The position numbers and the translations under genes were made by a program. The notes under the pieces are model-generated. The model saw only the letters and a program-made list of their open reading frames with translations. It ran no database searches and was not told the origin of the DNA. From assembly GCF_025398335.1 (NCBI RefSeq), contig NZ_JAODOO010000005.1, positions 1 through 64,000 on the forward strand: DNA of 64,000 nt. The letters run 5' to 3'. The DNA is from Clostridium sp. CX1. Lineage in GTDB: Bacteria; Bacillota; Clostridia; Clostridiales; Clostridiaceae. Below are positions 33,214 to 43,330 of the stretch, in pieces. Position 1 is the first letter of the stretch; every line of letters begins with the position of its first letter.

Positions 33214-34887
33214 CTAATATCCATAAGTTACCCTAAGCATTTCTTCTACAGTAGTAATTCCACTTAAAACCTTTTTCTTACAGGAATCCTTCAAAAGAAT
33301 CATACCTTTTTCTACTGCCTTTTCTTCAATCTCCATCTCACTAGCCTTATTATCTATAAGTATTCTTATACCTTTATCCATAGTCATTATTTCAAATACT
33401 GCAATTCTTCCTTTATATCCTGTATTATTACACATACTGCAGCCTTTTCCCTTTTTTATTTTAACAGGATGATCTAAGCCAAGTATTTTTGTTTCTCTCT
33501 CATCACTTAAATATTCCTCAGCGCAATTAGGACATATTCTTCTAACTAATCTTTGAGCTATAACTCCACCCAAGGTGGAAGAAAGTAAAAATGGCTCAAT
33601 TCCCATATCTAGTAATCTTGTTATTGTCCCCGCTGCATTATTTGTATGAACTGTAGAAAAAACTAAGTGTCCTGTAAGGGCGGACCTTATTGAAATTTCT
33701 GCAGTTTCATTATCTCTTGTTTCTCCTACTAGTATAATATCTGGGTCCTGTCTTAATATACTTCTAAGACCGCTTGCAAAGCCAAAACCAATCTTTGTAT
33801 TAACTTGCATTTGGTTTATTCCTTTTAGGTTATACTCTACAGGATCTTCTATGGTTATTATATTTTTATATTCGTCATTTAAAACATTAAGTATTGAATA
33901 TAAGGTGGTAGTTTTACCACTTCCTGTAGGTCCTGATACCAATATTATACCATAAGGCTTCGTGATAATATCGATTACTTTTTCATATTCTTCAACTCCA
34001 AGTCCAATTTTCTCAATACTTACTGAAAAATTACTCTTGTCTAAGATTCTCATAACAACTTTTTCCCCAGTAATAGTAGGAATAATTGATACTCTTAAGT
34101 CAATATTTTTTTGTTTTGCTCTATAAGCTATTCTTCCGTCCTGAGGGAGCCTTGTTTCTGCAATATTCAAGTTAGCCATAATCTTTATTCTACTAAGTAC
34201 TGGAGTTAACATCCCAATATCTGATCTCATAATCTCTCTGAGTACACCGTCTACCCTAAATCTAACTCGCAGTTCCTTTTCTTCAGGCTCTATATGAATA
34301 TCTGAAGCTCCATAAAGAATTGCATTTTCTACAATGCTATTGATAAACTTTATAATTGGAGCTGCATTTTCATCCTCTATTTCTTTTTCTTGAATATCTG
34401 ATGATTTAATTCCATATATCTTATTATAATTTTGAGCTGCTTCCTGTGCTCTGCTCTTTCCATAGTATTTTTCGATATTTTCTAGTATACTTTCTCTTAG
34501 TGAAATAGAAGGTTTCACAGCATATCCCGTAGCCACTCTTATATCCTCAATGGCAAAGTAGTTTAAAGGGTCACTCATAGCCACATGTAATATTCCATTT
34601 ATGATATCCACAGGAATTGCTTCATCTTTTCTTGCAATACTTTCAGGAATAACGTCTATGACATCTTGTCTTATGTTAAGGTTGTCCAAGTTTATTGACG
34701 GTATTCCAAGCTGGCTTTTAACAGCTTCTATTATCTGTTCATTAGTAGTAAAGCCCTTACTTACAAGTATTTCACCAAGTTTTTCACCTGTGTTCTTTTG
34801 TAGAGTAAGGACCTTTTGTAGAATTTCTTCTGTTATAACATTTGCATCTATTAAAATTTCTCCGAGACGTTTTCTTACTCTTGTCAT
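33214..34887 (-). CDS. pilB: PilB/GspE assembly ATPase with MshEN-like N-terminal domain
   Basis: This hexameric extension motor (557 aa) has Walker A GPTGSGKTTT, an Asp box, Walker B ILVGE, a His box, and a tetra-Cys zinc site (CPNC and CSMC). The N-terminus (residues about 4-55) carries two copies of RLG/KLG-x2-L-x9-12-I/L-x3-L/V-x2-Q (RLGEILIDANVITEEILQ, then KLGEILVSKGFTTNEQII). This is the pattern of c-di-GMP-binding MshEN domains. The ATG at 34887 has GGGAAG upstream; an ATG five codons earlier has no ribosome binding site. No PilT retraction ATPase is in this locus. Confidence 0.95.
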   Translation of the reverse strand: MTRVRKRLGEILIDANVITEEILQKVLTLQKNTGEKLGEILVSKGFTTNEQIIEAVKSQLGIPSINLDNLNIRQDVIDVIPESIARKDEAIPVDIINGILHVAMSDPLNYFAIEDIRVATGYAVKPSISLRESILENIEKYYGKSRAQEAAQNYNKIYGIKSSDIQEKEIEDENAAPIIKFINSIVENAILYGASDIHIEPEEKELRVRFRVDGVLREIMRSDIGMLTPVLSRIKIMANLNIAETRLPQDGRIAYRAKQKNIDLRVSIIPTITGEKVVMRILDKSNFSVSIEKIGLGVEEYEKVIDIITKPYGIILVSGPTGSGKTTTLYSILNVLNDEYKNIITIEDPVEYNLKGINQMQVNTKIGFGFASGLRSILRQDPDIILVGETRDNETAEISIRSALTGHLVFSTVHTNNAAGTITRLLDMGIEPFLLSSTLGGVIAQRLVRRICPNCAEEYLSDERETKILGLDHPVKIKKGKGCSMCNNTGYKGRIAVFEIMTMDKGIRILIDNKASEMEIEEKAVEKGMILLKDSCKKKVLSGITTVEEMLRVTYGY

Positions 34888-35060
34888 TACTTCACTTCCC
34901 ATATTATTTTAATATTTATTATGGTTGCTAGTTATTTTTTACATAAGAATGATCTTTTTTAATATTGTATCTGAAATTGTAAGTATCACAATATTAAAAA
35001 ACCTGTACCTTTATTCAAGCTTTTATAGAAATCAGCCAGATTAACTCATAGTTACAAAAA

Positions 35061-35081
35061 CATGGATGATTTACACCCATG
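35061..35081 (-). terminator. Intra-operon terminator after the pilin gene
   Basis: On the minus strand the 8-bp stem CATGGGTG (35074-35081) / CATCCATG (35061-35068), with loop TAAAT and one G-U pair, is followed by TTTTTG. It lies 13 bp past the pilin stop and before pilB, so it probably makes pilin mRNA more abundant than mRNA for the assembly genes. Confidence 0.7.
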
Positions 35082-35093
35082 CCTTTGCAATAA

Positions 35094-35594
35094 TTATTTA
35101 CCTATTTCGTAATTATTCTTTAACACGTTACCATCCATATCTACACCATAAACTTTATATTTATTACTTTCAACAACAATAATAACTGCTCCATTATACT
35201 CATGATCACCTGCAATCACAGAATCTCCTGGCATGCTATTCATTATTAAAACTGAAGATTTCGCTGGCGCATTAGTAGACGTCAAATCCGGAATACCTGT
35301 TCCCTCATTTGCTGGATTAATAATTTGTTCACTCTTGTCAGTATCTAAGGTACTAGTACTTTTAAAATTTTTCTCCATAGCATCTTGTAAATTCTCTTTT
35401 GACATAAAATTGTCTCCAGTCTTTGTTTCTAAATAAGCCCTAACAGTATTCATGTTAGTTGTAACCCCTGACACCTTCGCATTTTTTTTGAATATTCCTG
35501 ACTTAGGTATAAGTACAACTGCTAGTATAGCTATAATAGCTAATACTATCATAAGCTCAATCAAGGTAAAACCTTTTTTCTTAGTAATGTCCAT
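35094..35594 (-). CDS. pilA: Type IV pilin (probable major pilin)
   Basis: This 166-aa prepilin has an 8-residue leader (MDITKKKG) and mature start FTLIELMIVLAIIAILAVVL, with E at +5. The globular domain has no disulphide pair and contains SSVLIMNSMPG, then GAVIIVVESNKYKVYGVD. The strong RBS AGGAGG, first position in the operon, a terminator right after it and a c-di-GMP riboswitch upstream all point to the main structural subunit. It is homologous to the N-terminal 195 residues of the giant pilin at 27608-29584. Confidence 0.9.
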   Translation of the reverse strand: MDITKKKGFTLIELMIVLAIIAILAVVLIPKSGIFKKNAKVSGVTTNMNTVRAYLETKTGDNFMSKENLQDAMEKNFKSTSTLDTDKSEQIINPANEGTGIPDLTSTNAPAKSSVLIMNSMPGDSVIAGDHEYNGAVIIVVESNKYKVYGVDMDGNVLKNNYEIGK

Positions 35595-35870
35595 AATTCC
35601 ATCCTCCTAAAACTTGTCTTAGAATTAAATATTTAAACAAAATTTATATAAAACTTGTTAGCTCTACATAAACAGTGTTTTTGAATCCTAATGGCTAATA
35701 CTAAATTAATTAATACTCTAAATCAGTATTAGTTCTTTTACTGAATTTAATATTCCTTTTTTATAGCTACAAAATGTTTTATTCACAAAATAATAATATA
35801 ATATCTACTATAAAAATCCTATAGTGAGCTTATACCTAAAATAACTAATTCTCCCTCCATATATTTAGGT
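35595..35870 (-). other. Pilin mRNA leader after the riboswitch
   Basis: About 275 nt of AT-rich untranslated leader lies between the riboswitch terminator and the pilin start. A weak hairpin pairs TTTAGGT with ACCTAAA around a purine-rich GGAGGGAG (about 35835-35871). No open frame with a good start is seen. A secondary promoter or RNA-stability element may lie here, but I cannot define one. Confidence 0.4.
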
Positions 35871-35871
35871 T

Positions 35872-35915
35872 AAAACAAACCCCTATATTCATAAACACCT
35901 TTACGAATACAGGGG
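35872..35915 (-). terminator. Riboswitch-controlled terminator upstream of pilA
   Basis: CCCCTGTATTC (35905-35915) pairs with GAATATAGGGG (35880-35890) and is followed by TTTGTTTT. The 5' strand includes the 3' strand of aptamer helix P1, so aptamer folding and termination compete. Confidence 0.85.
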
Positions 35916-35981
35916 TGGTTGCATCACTAACTCCATACATCCAAGATGCCCAAATAAAGCATGTACTTCACAGTTTCCCTA
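35910..35981 (-). ncRNA. c-di-GMP-II riboswitch aptamer
   Basis: On the minus strand the conserved class II features appear in order: TAGGGAAAC, TGTGAAGTACATGC, TTTATTTGGGCATCTTGG, a hairpin with GGAGTTAGT, then GATGCAACC and CCCTG closing P1. This parallels the C. acetobutylicum class II aptamer, which has GGAAAC, AUUGGGCAC, GAGUUAGU and GUGCAACC at the matching places. P1 (TAGGG / CCCTG) overlaps the terminator 5' strand, so c-di-GMP should block termination: an ON switch for the pilus operon. Confidence 0.9.
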
Positions 35982-36003
35982 AACTATTCATTTTATTGAT
36001 TTA

Positions 36004-36032
36004 ATTTTATCACCTCATCTAAATTTATTCAA
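36004..36032 (-). promoter_or_regulatory. Promoter of the riboswitch-pilA transcript
   Basis: The minus strand has TTGAAT (36027-36032), a 17-nt spacer and TAAAAT (36004-36009). The start is predicted near 35997, about 15 nt before the aptamer. Confidence 0.7.
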
Positions 36033-36092
36033 TATAAATTTACCAATCCTGTAATATATAGGTATGACCACCATCCTAGTTATAAATAAAAA

Positions 36093-36118
36093 ACGCCACG
36101 TGCATAAGCACATGACGT
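36093..36118 (-). terminator. Terminator of groESL
   Basis: ACGTCATGTGC (36108-36118) pairs with GCACGTGGCGT (36093-36103) with two G-U pairs and is followed by TTTTTTATTTA on the minus strand. Confidence 0.8.
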
Positions 36119-36131
36119 TTTAATTATAATC

Positions 36132-37793
<1,662 letters not shown>

Positions 37794-37823
37794 TCAATTC
37801 TTAAATTCTTAAATGTTTTAAAA

Positions 37824-38141
<318 letters not shown>

Positions 38142-38172
38142 TTATTTAAATTCATTTATTAACAATTAGTTG

Positions 38173-38199
38173 TTAGCACTCACTCCTATCGAGTGCTAA
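38173..38199 (-). promoter_or_regulatory. CIRCE operator (HrcA binding site) of groESL
   Basis: The perfect inverted repeat TTAGCACTC-N9-GAGTGCTAA matches the CIRCE consensus. It lies in the transcribed leader just after the promoter, so HrcA should repress groESL until heat shock. Confidence 0.97.
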
Positions 38200-38209
38200 T
38201 ACAATTATT

Positions 38210-38238
38210 ATAATAATGAATTGTATTTACATTTTCAA
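38210..38238 (-). promoter_or_regulatory. Promoter of groESL
   Basis: TTGAAA (38233-38238), a 17-nt spacer and TATTAT (38210-38215) on the minus strand place the start near 38203, immediately before CIRCE. The remaining gap to 38468 is AT-rich and should hold the divergent promoter for the next gene; nothing else is seen. Confidence 0.65.
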
Positions 38239-38468
38239 ATGCTAATTTCATAGCTAATAATTTGTTTTAAGTGAATTAGGGCAATTTACCACACTTTAGA
38301 TATTTTTTTCTCCTTATTTCTAAGAATTACATTAATATACTATTTATTTAGAATTTTTTTACACAAAATCATACTTTTATATTATTATCTAATAATATAA
38401 ATATAATACAAGTACAGTAAAACTTTTTTAACTTAGGAATAATTTTTAAAAGGAAGAGATTAAAGGAT

Positions 38469-39110
38469 ATGAAAACTATTGCTAGATTATTACTAACATT
38501 TTCGCTATTATTATTTATTACCGCTTCTTCTGTAAAAATAGCTTTAAACTTCAAGGCTCTTTATTATTGGGATATAGAGCATCTAAATATAAAAAGTTAT
38601 ACAACCTTAAGCAAAGAAGAAATAAGGTCTACCTATGATTACCTTATAAACTTCATAAATACAGATAAAACTGATGAGTTTAGGATTCCTTTACTTCCAT
38701 CCTCCAAAGAAGCAGCTATTCACTTTCAGGAGGTGAAAAGTTTATTTATAAAATTGAACTATATTTTATTTTCTTCTGCAATAGTATCTGCTGCAGGAAT
38801 TTACTATATGAAAAAGTATAGAGATTTTTCACCTTTAAAATGGTGCTCAATTATGATTTGGTTAAGTTTTATTGTTTTATCTGGAACCTTCTATATAAAC
38901 TTTGATAAGTCTTTTAACTTTTTTCACAAAGTGCTTTTTAATAACGACTACTGGCTTTTTAGTCCTAAAACTGACCCGGTTATCAATATTCTTCCTCAAG
39001 AGTTCTTCCTCCATTGTGCTATTTTAATTCTACTATTAATAGTCTTATGGAGTGCATTTTTACTAATAATATTTAGGAAATTAAATAAAGATAAAAGAGT
39101 ATCGATATAA
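38469..39110 (+). CDS. TIGR01906/DUF1461-family integral membrane protein
   Basis: This 213-aa membrane protein has four hydrophobic segments (about 5-25, 92-112, 124-142, 180-203) and a large extracytoplasmic loop between the first two. The loop motif of the family, seen here as YDYLINFIN and FRIPLLPSS followed by AAIHFQEVK, is present. Function is unknown for the family, which is widespread in clostridia. RBS AAAGG. It is transcribed divergently from groESL. Confidence 0.85.
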   Translation: MKTIARLLLTFSLLLFITASSVKIALNFKALYYWDIEHLNIKSYTTLSKEEIRSTYDYLINFINTDKTDEFRIPLLPSSKEAAIHFQEVKSLFIKLNYILFSSAIVSAAGIYYMKKYRDFSPLKWCSIMIWLSFIVLSGTFYINFDKSFNFFHKVLFNNDYWLFSPKTDPVINILPQEFFLHCAILILLLIVLWSAFLLIIFRKLNKDKRVSI

Positions 39111-39190
39111 AAATAGTATATCGATATTCCTTTATCTGTAATTAGCTGTAGCATTAAATAAAACCTTTAAGCACTTGCTAACATCGATTT

Positions 39191-39913
39191 TTACTCTTCT
39201 CTTCTTGATTTTGTTCTAACCATTCCAGATATTATCTTTTCCCCTTTAAATAATCCTACAATAAATAGAACTATTGCCACAATGGCTATCACTATTAGTA
39301 CTACCTTATTTTCTACATTAAACTTTGCACCAAAGTATGCAGACATAAATATTCCAGGGACTCTTCCTAAAGTAGAGTAAATAATGAAATTTTTAAACGT
39401 TATATTGGATATTCCACACATATAAGCCAAAACATCTTTAGGTATACCTGGTATTAGGTATAATAAAAATACTATATAATTTACACTTCCCATCCTTAGT
39501 GCCTTTTCAAAAAATTTAAAATCCTTTGCAGATATGATTTTATTTATTAAAGGCTTTCCATAAAATCTAGAAATGCTGTATACAACCATACTTCCTGTAG
39601 TTATTCCTAAAAGTGACAGAATACTACCCCAAAGCGTCCCATATATATATCCTCCTGCAATCTGTACAACTTCTCCTGGTATAAAAAAAGCAATTACCTG
39701 AATAATTTGCAGAATATAAAAAGCCAATATACTATATTCTCCATAAGACATGATTGTCTTTTTAATTCTATCGGGATTCTTAAGTATATAAAAATATCTG
39801 TGATAATATTCATAGGCTATAAAAAGCAAAATTGCAAATATAATACCAAGGACTATATGAGACTTGTATTCATGCAGCTTATCCTTAACCCTTTCCCAAA
39901 ACTTTTTATCCAT
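39191..39913 (-). CDS. TVP38/TMEM64 (DedA-superfamily) membrane protein
   Basis: This 240-aa polytopic protein has the VTT/SNARE-associated domain: re-entrant AFFIPGEVVQIAGGYIYG near 74-91, GSILSLLGITTGSMVVYSIS near 96-115, and the LIPGIPKDVLAYMCG motif near 153-167. Relatives are proposed to be lipid scramblases or undecaprenyl/phospholipid transporters; the specific substrate is unknown. RBS AAGGTG. Monocistronic. Confidence 0.88.
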   Translation of the reverse strand: MDKKFWERVKDKLHEYKSHIVLGIIFAILLFIAYEYYHRYFYILKNPDRIKKTIMSYGEYSILAFYILQIIQVIAFFIPGEVVQIAGGYIYGTLWGSILSLLGITTGSMVVYSISRFYGKPLINKIISAKDFKFFEKALRMGSVNYIVFLLYLIPGIPKDVLAYMCGISNITFKNFIIYSTLGRVPGIFMSAYFGAKFNVENKVVLIVIAIVAIVLFIVGLFKGEKIISGMVRTKSRREE

Positions 39914-40017
39914 CTTTTCACCTTAATTCTCTGTTTACTCTATAATAGTATTTTTCAACAAAAATCTTACTTTTATAGTATCAACTAGATTATTTAAAGT
40001 AAACCTATAAAATAAAA

Positions 40018-40056
40018 AATCAGTTTTCAGACTATAATTTAATCTCAAAACTGATT
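40018..40056 (-). terminator. Terminator of the hydrogenase gene
   Basis: The 10-bp stem AATCAGTTTT (40018-40027) / AAAACTGATT (40047-40056) is followed by TTTTTATTTTATA on the minus strand. Confidence 0.75.
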
Positions 40057-40063
40057 CTATTGA

Positions 40064-41551
40064 TTATCTTTCTAAATTTACACCTTCAAATTTTTCTAAG
40101 TTTTCATTTGAAAGCACAGATTTCTTAGGAGATTGTCCACTAAATTTGTTAAGCTGTGGTTTAGATTTCATTATAGAAACGATAGTAGCTGGTCCACCTA
40201 TACATCCACCTTCACACATCATACCTTCTATAAAATTACCTTGAAGTCTGCCTGCCTTAGCCATTGTCATAGTTCTCTTTATTTCGTCCATTCCACTTAC
40301 CTTAACAGGTTTAAACTCTACTTCAACATTCTTTTCCTTAACATAGTTCTCTATAGCTGCTGTAAGTCCTCCACCTTGAGCAAAACCTCTTCCAAATACA
40401 GAAGCATCATCAATAGCTATATCTTCACAAGCTTCAGGATCTATTTCGAAAGCTGCCATAATAGCTGCTATTTCTTCAAAAGTTAAAACATAATCTACTG
40501 CATCTTGTATTGTAGGTCTTAAGATTTCACTTTTCTTAGCTGTACATGGACCTACAAACACTACTAAGGCATCCTGATCATACTTTTTAATCATTCTTCC
40601 TGCTGCAATCATTGGAGATACTGTTCCTGAAATTCTTTCTGCTTGATCTGGGAATTTCTTCTCAATATAATTCATAAATCCAGGACAGCAAGAGTTGGCC
40701 ATGTATTTGTCTCCCTCTTCTATTCTTTCAACAAATTCATTACTCTCATGAACTGTTACCGCATCAGCTCCACAAGCTGCCTCAACCATATCTTCAAAAC
40801 CTAGTTTCTTAAAGGCATCTTTAACCTGTCCAACTGTTACCTTTGGTCCAAACTGTCCAGTTATTGCTGGTGCTACTACTGCATATATTTTCTTGCTATT
40901 TACTAGCTCTCTAGTAACTTCTGTAATATAACTTCTGTCAGATATTGCGCCAAAGGGACATCCTGCCATACATGCTCCACAGTTTATACAATCCTCATTA
41001 TTTATTACTGCTATCTTACTATCAGAGTTAATTTCTAGCGCGCCAGTAGGACAAGATCTCTTACAAGGTCTCATTACCTCTGCAATAGCGTTATAAGGAC
41101 ATGCCTTTTTACACATTCCACACTCTTTACATAATTCTTGATTTATATAAGCTCTTCCTGCTACTCTAGCTACTGCCTGTGCTGGACATACTTCCATACA
41201 CTTATGTTCAATACATCCTCTACAAGCCTCAGTTACAGTATACTTATCTATAGGACACTTATCACAAGCTGCTTCTAATATAAATACCATTTGATTTTTA
41301 TCGTCAATTTCTGCTAATTTTGAGTTTATACCATTATTTGGGGAATATCCCGATGCTAAAACTGCTCTCTCATATACAATTGCTCTTTCCTTATAAACAC
41401 AGCATCTATATTGTGCCTTATCCCCTTCAATTATGTTGTAAGGGATTTTTTCAAGTTCTTCCTTGTTAAGTCTATTTTCCTTAGTCATAGTAGCTACTTC
41501 TTTTAGAACTAAGTGTTTAAGTTTTTTTAACTGGGTTTCAAACGTTATCAT
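40064..41551 (-). CDS. [FeFe] hydrogenase, group B-like
   Basis: This 495-aa enzyme couples ferredoxin and H+/H2. The N-terminal half is rich in cluster motifs (CDKCPIDKYT with CRGCIEHKCMEVCP, CKECGMCKKACP, CKRSCP and CINCGACMAGCP). The H-cluster motifs are L1 NSCCPGF, L2 GPCTAKK and L3 EGMMCEGGCIGGP. L2 has GPC where group A enzymes have MPC, and L3 ends GGP rather than GGG, both features of the group B hydrogenases found beside group A enzymes in Clostridium. No maturase or diaphorase subunit genes are adjacent. RBS GGGAG. Confidence 0.93.
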   Translation of the reverse strand: MITFETQLKKLKHLVLKEVATMTKENRLNKEELEKIPYNIIEGDKAQYRCCVYKERAIVYERAVLASGYSPNNGINSKLAEIDDKNQMVFILEAACDKCPIDKYTVTEACRGCIEHKCMEVCPAQAVARVAGRAYINQELCKECGMCKKACPYNAIAEVMRPCKRSCPTGALEINSDSKIAVINNEDCINCGACMAGCPFGAISDRSYITEVTRELVNSKKIYAVVAPAITGQFGPKVTVGQVKDAFKKLGFEDMVEAACGADAVTVHESNEFVERIEEGDKYMANSCCPGFMNYIEKKFPDQAERISGTVSPMIAAGRMIKKYDQDALVVFVGPCTAKKSEILRPTIQDAVDYVLTFEEIAAIMAAFEIDPEACEDIAIDDASVFGRGFAQGGGLTAAIENYVKEKNVEVEFKPVKVSGMDEIKRTMTMAKAGRLQGNFIEGMMCEGGCIGGPATIVSIMKSKPQLNKFSGQSPKKSVLSNENLEKFEGVNLER

Positions 41552-41692
41552 TTTATTTCTCCCTTCTGTTATAAAGCATCTATTAATTTATAGTAAAAGC
41601 CACTAAATATTAAATTTACATCATATATTAATATAAAATATCTGCAACTATTCGATCTTTTTCTTAATAATATTATTACAGGCGTAAAAATT

Positions 41693-41725
41693 TAGAACTA
41701 TACTAATTTTTATAATACAGTTCTA
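41693..41725 (-). terminator. Possible terminator in the ogg-hydrogenase gap
   Basis: TAGAACT (41719-41725) pairs with AGTTCTA (41693-41699), followed by AATTTTTACG on the minus strand. It is short and AT-rich, so it is a tentative call. Confidence 0.4.
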
Positions 41726-41781
41726 ATTTTTTTCTAATATTCCTTACCGATATATTATAACAGATTATTATTTTAAATGTA

Positions 41782-41820
41782 ACAGAATTTTATTGGTAAA
41801 ATAAATCAACAAAATTCTGT
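41782..41820 (-). terminator. Hairpin after the glycosylase gene
   Basis: The 10-bp stem ACAGAATTTT (41782-41791) / AAAATTCTGT (41811-41820) lies 16 bp after the ogg stop. The downstream T-run is poor, so it may be a weak terminator. Confidence 0.45.
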
Positions 41821-41835
41821 AAAATCAGACAATCT

Positions 41836-42747
41836 TTACTCTACATTTATGTTGTTTTCTCTTGCATAGTAGAATAAATATTGCTGAGCAAACCCAGATA
41901 ACTGTCCAAACTTATTTACTCCAAAATCCCTTATCTTTTTTAGGGAGACATCTGGTGCTAAATAAAAATGCTGCATAGCTCTTTTTACCCATACATCTAC
42001 AGGAAAAGCTGAGTACTTTTGCATTGAAAATAGCATTATACAGTCTGCTACTTTAGGTCCTATTCCCATGAATTTCTGAAGTTCCTTATGACAGCTGTCA
42101 TCCTCCTGAGATTTAATCCAATCTATATCGTAGGTCTTATCATAGTTATCTTCTAAAGCTGTCTTATTCATGTAAATCTTATCCACAGTGTCCTTTATAT
42201 ACTTAGCTCTAAATCCAGTTCCACAGTCTTCAAGCTCCTCTTTAGGTGCTGTGCTCAGCTTCTCTATAGTTGGGAATGCATAATATTTTTTTCCCTTATA
42301 TTCTAGTTCTTCTCCCCACTTAGCACTTATTTTCTCAATAGCTCTTCTTATCATAGGTATCCTGTTGTTGGCTGATATTATAAAGGATACAATAAGCTCA
42401 AAGGGATCTTGTTTTAGAAGCCTTATACCATATCCAAATTCCACAGCCTTCTCTAGAAGTGGATCTCTGCTTAATAGCTCTTTTATTTCACTATAATCCC
42501 TCTGCAAATGAAAATAATCTTCCCATATATTTTTGAAATCTTCCATATTTGTATTGTATAGCACTACATCCTCTTCTCTTTTTTCTACTTCAACTACCTT
42601 CCCAAAGGCTACACCTATATAGTTACCATTTTCCTGCTTGTGCCACCTGAAACACTGACCACAGTCAAATATATGCTCTAGCTGAAAATTTTCCACTTCT
42701 TTTATTATTACTCCATTTTCAAATTCTTCTACAGATCTATAATCCAT
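41836..42747 (-). CDS. ogg: OGG1-like 8-oxoguanine DNA glycosylase/lyase
   Basis: This 303-aa HhH-GPD base-excision enzyme has an N-terminal OGG_N domain with FDCGQCFRW (27-35) and the hairpin-helix-GPD core MGIGPKVADCIMLF (227-240). K232 is the Schiff-base lysine, and the D251 of PVDVW is the GPD aspartate. The KVADC sequence and presence of OGG_N indicate the OGG1 type (8-oxoguanine removal with AP lyase) rather than AlkA. It is preceded by AAGGAG and followed by the hydrogenase gene. Confidence 0.93.
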   Translation of the reverse strand: MDYRSVEEFENGVIIKEVENFQLEHIFDCGQCFRWHKQENGNYIGVAFGKVVEVEKREEDVVLYNTNMEDFKNIWEDYFHLQRDYSEIKELLSRDPLLEKAVEFGYGIRLLKQDPFELIVSFIISANNRIPMIRRAIEKISAKWGEELEYKGKKYYAFPTIEKLSTAPKEELEDCGTGFRAKYIKDTVDKIYMNKTALEDNYDKTYDIDWIKSQEDDSCHKELQKFMGIGPKVADCIMLFSMQKYSAFPVDVWVKRAMQHFYLAPDVSLKKIRDFGVNKFGQLSGFAQQYLFYYARENNINVE

Positions 42748-42810
42748 TTCAATCAGCTCCTTTTATGGGAGATTAACTTTCTAATTTAAAGTTTCTACAA
42801 CGCTTTTATC

Positions 42811-43221
42811 CTATTGGTTATCCTTCTCCCTTATAATAATTTTCTCTAAAACTTCCGCTGCAGTATAGACAATTTCACTACACCTAACATCATCATTTCT
42901 ATACATTTCTTTTAATGACTTACAGTTATTACTTTTTAGTTTTTCTTCAAAGCTCTTAAAGAATTCTTGGGAAAGTAATTTTATCCTATCACTTTCGTGA
43001 GCTTTTTCCTTTGTAAAAATAATTCCTAAAATAGCTAATGAACCAGACACTACACCACAAGTGCCTTCAATTCCCATACCACCACCAAAGGCAGACATTG
43101 TCTTTAAAGTGTTCTTATCCAAATTCAAGTTATATTCCTCATTAGCAGCATAAACTATAGTTTCAGCACAATTTAAGTCATATTCCTCACTATAATACTT
43201 TTTAACCTTATCTAATAACAT
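42811..43221 (-). CDS. C_GCAxxG_C_C family protein
   Basis: This family (TIGR01909-type) is a probable redox-active or metal-binding protein of unknown role. In the 136-aa form the conserved cysteines lie in NCAET (near 17), GTCG (near 54), SNNC (near 98) and VRCSE (near 111). Glycine-rich AFGGGMG precedes the second Cys. A GTG three codons upstream overlaps AAGGGGTGA, so the ATG at 43221 is preferred. Confidence 0.85.
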   Translation of the reverse strand: MLLDKVKKYYSEEYDLNCAETIVYAANEEYNLNLDKNTLKTMSAFGGGMGIEGTCGVVSGSLAILGIIFTKEKAHESDRIKLLSQEFFKSFEEKLKSNNCKSLKEMYRNDDVRCSEIVYTAAEVLEKIIIREKDNQ

Positions 43222-43283
43222 ACTATTCACCCCTTATTATGTTATATTTTTATTAATTATACACTATTACATTAATTTAAAAA

Positions 43284-43314
43284 AGGCTACATTAAGTTTA
43301 CCTTAATGTAGCCT
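43284..43314 (-). terminator. Terminator of nfnAB
   Basis: A perfect 13-bp stem AGGCTACATTAAG (43302-43314) / CTTAATGTAGCCT (43284-43296) is followed by TTTTTTAAATT on the minus strand. Confidence 0.9.
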
Positions 43315-43330
43315 AATTATTATACAATTA

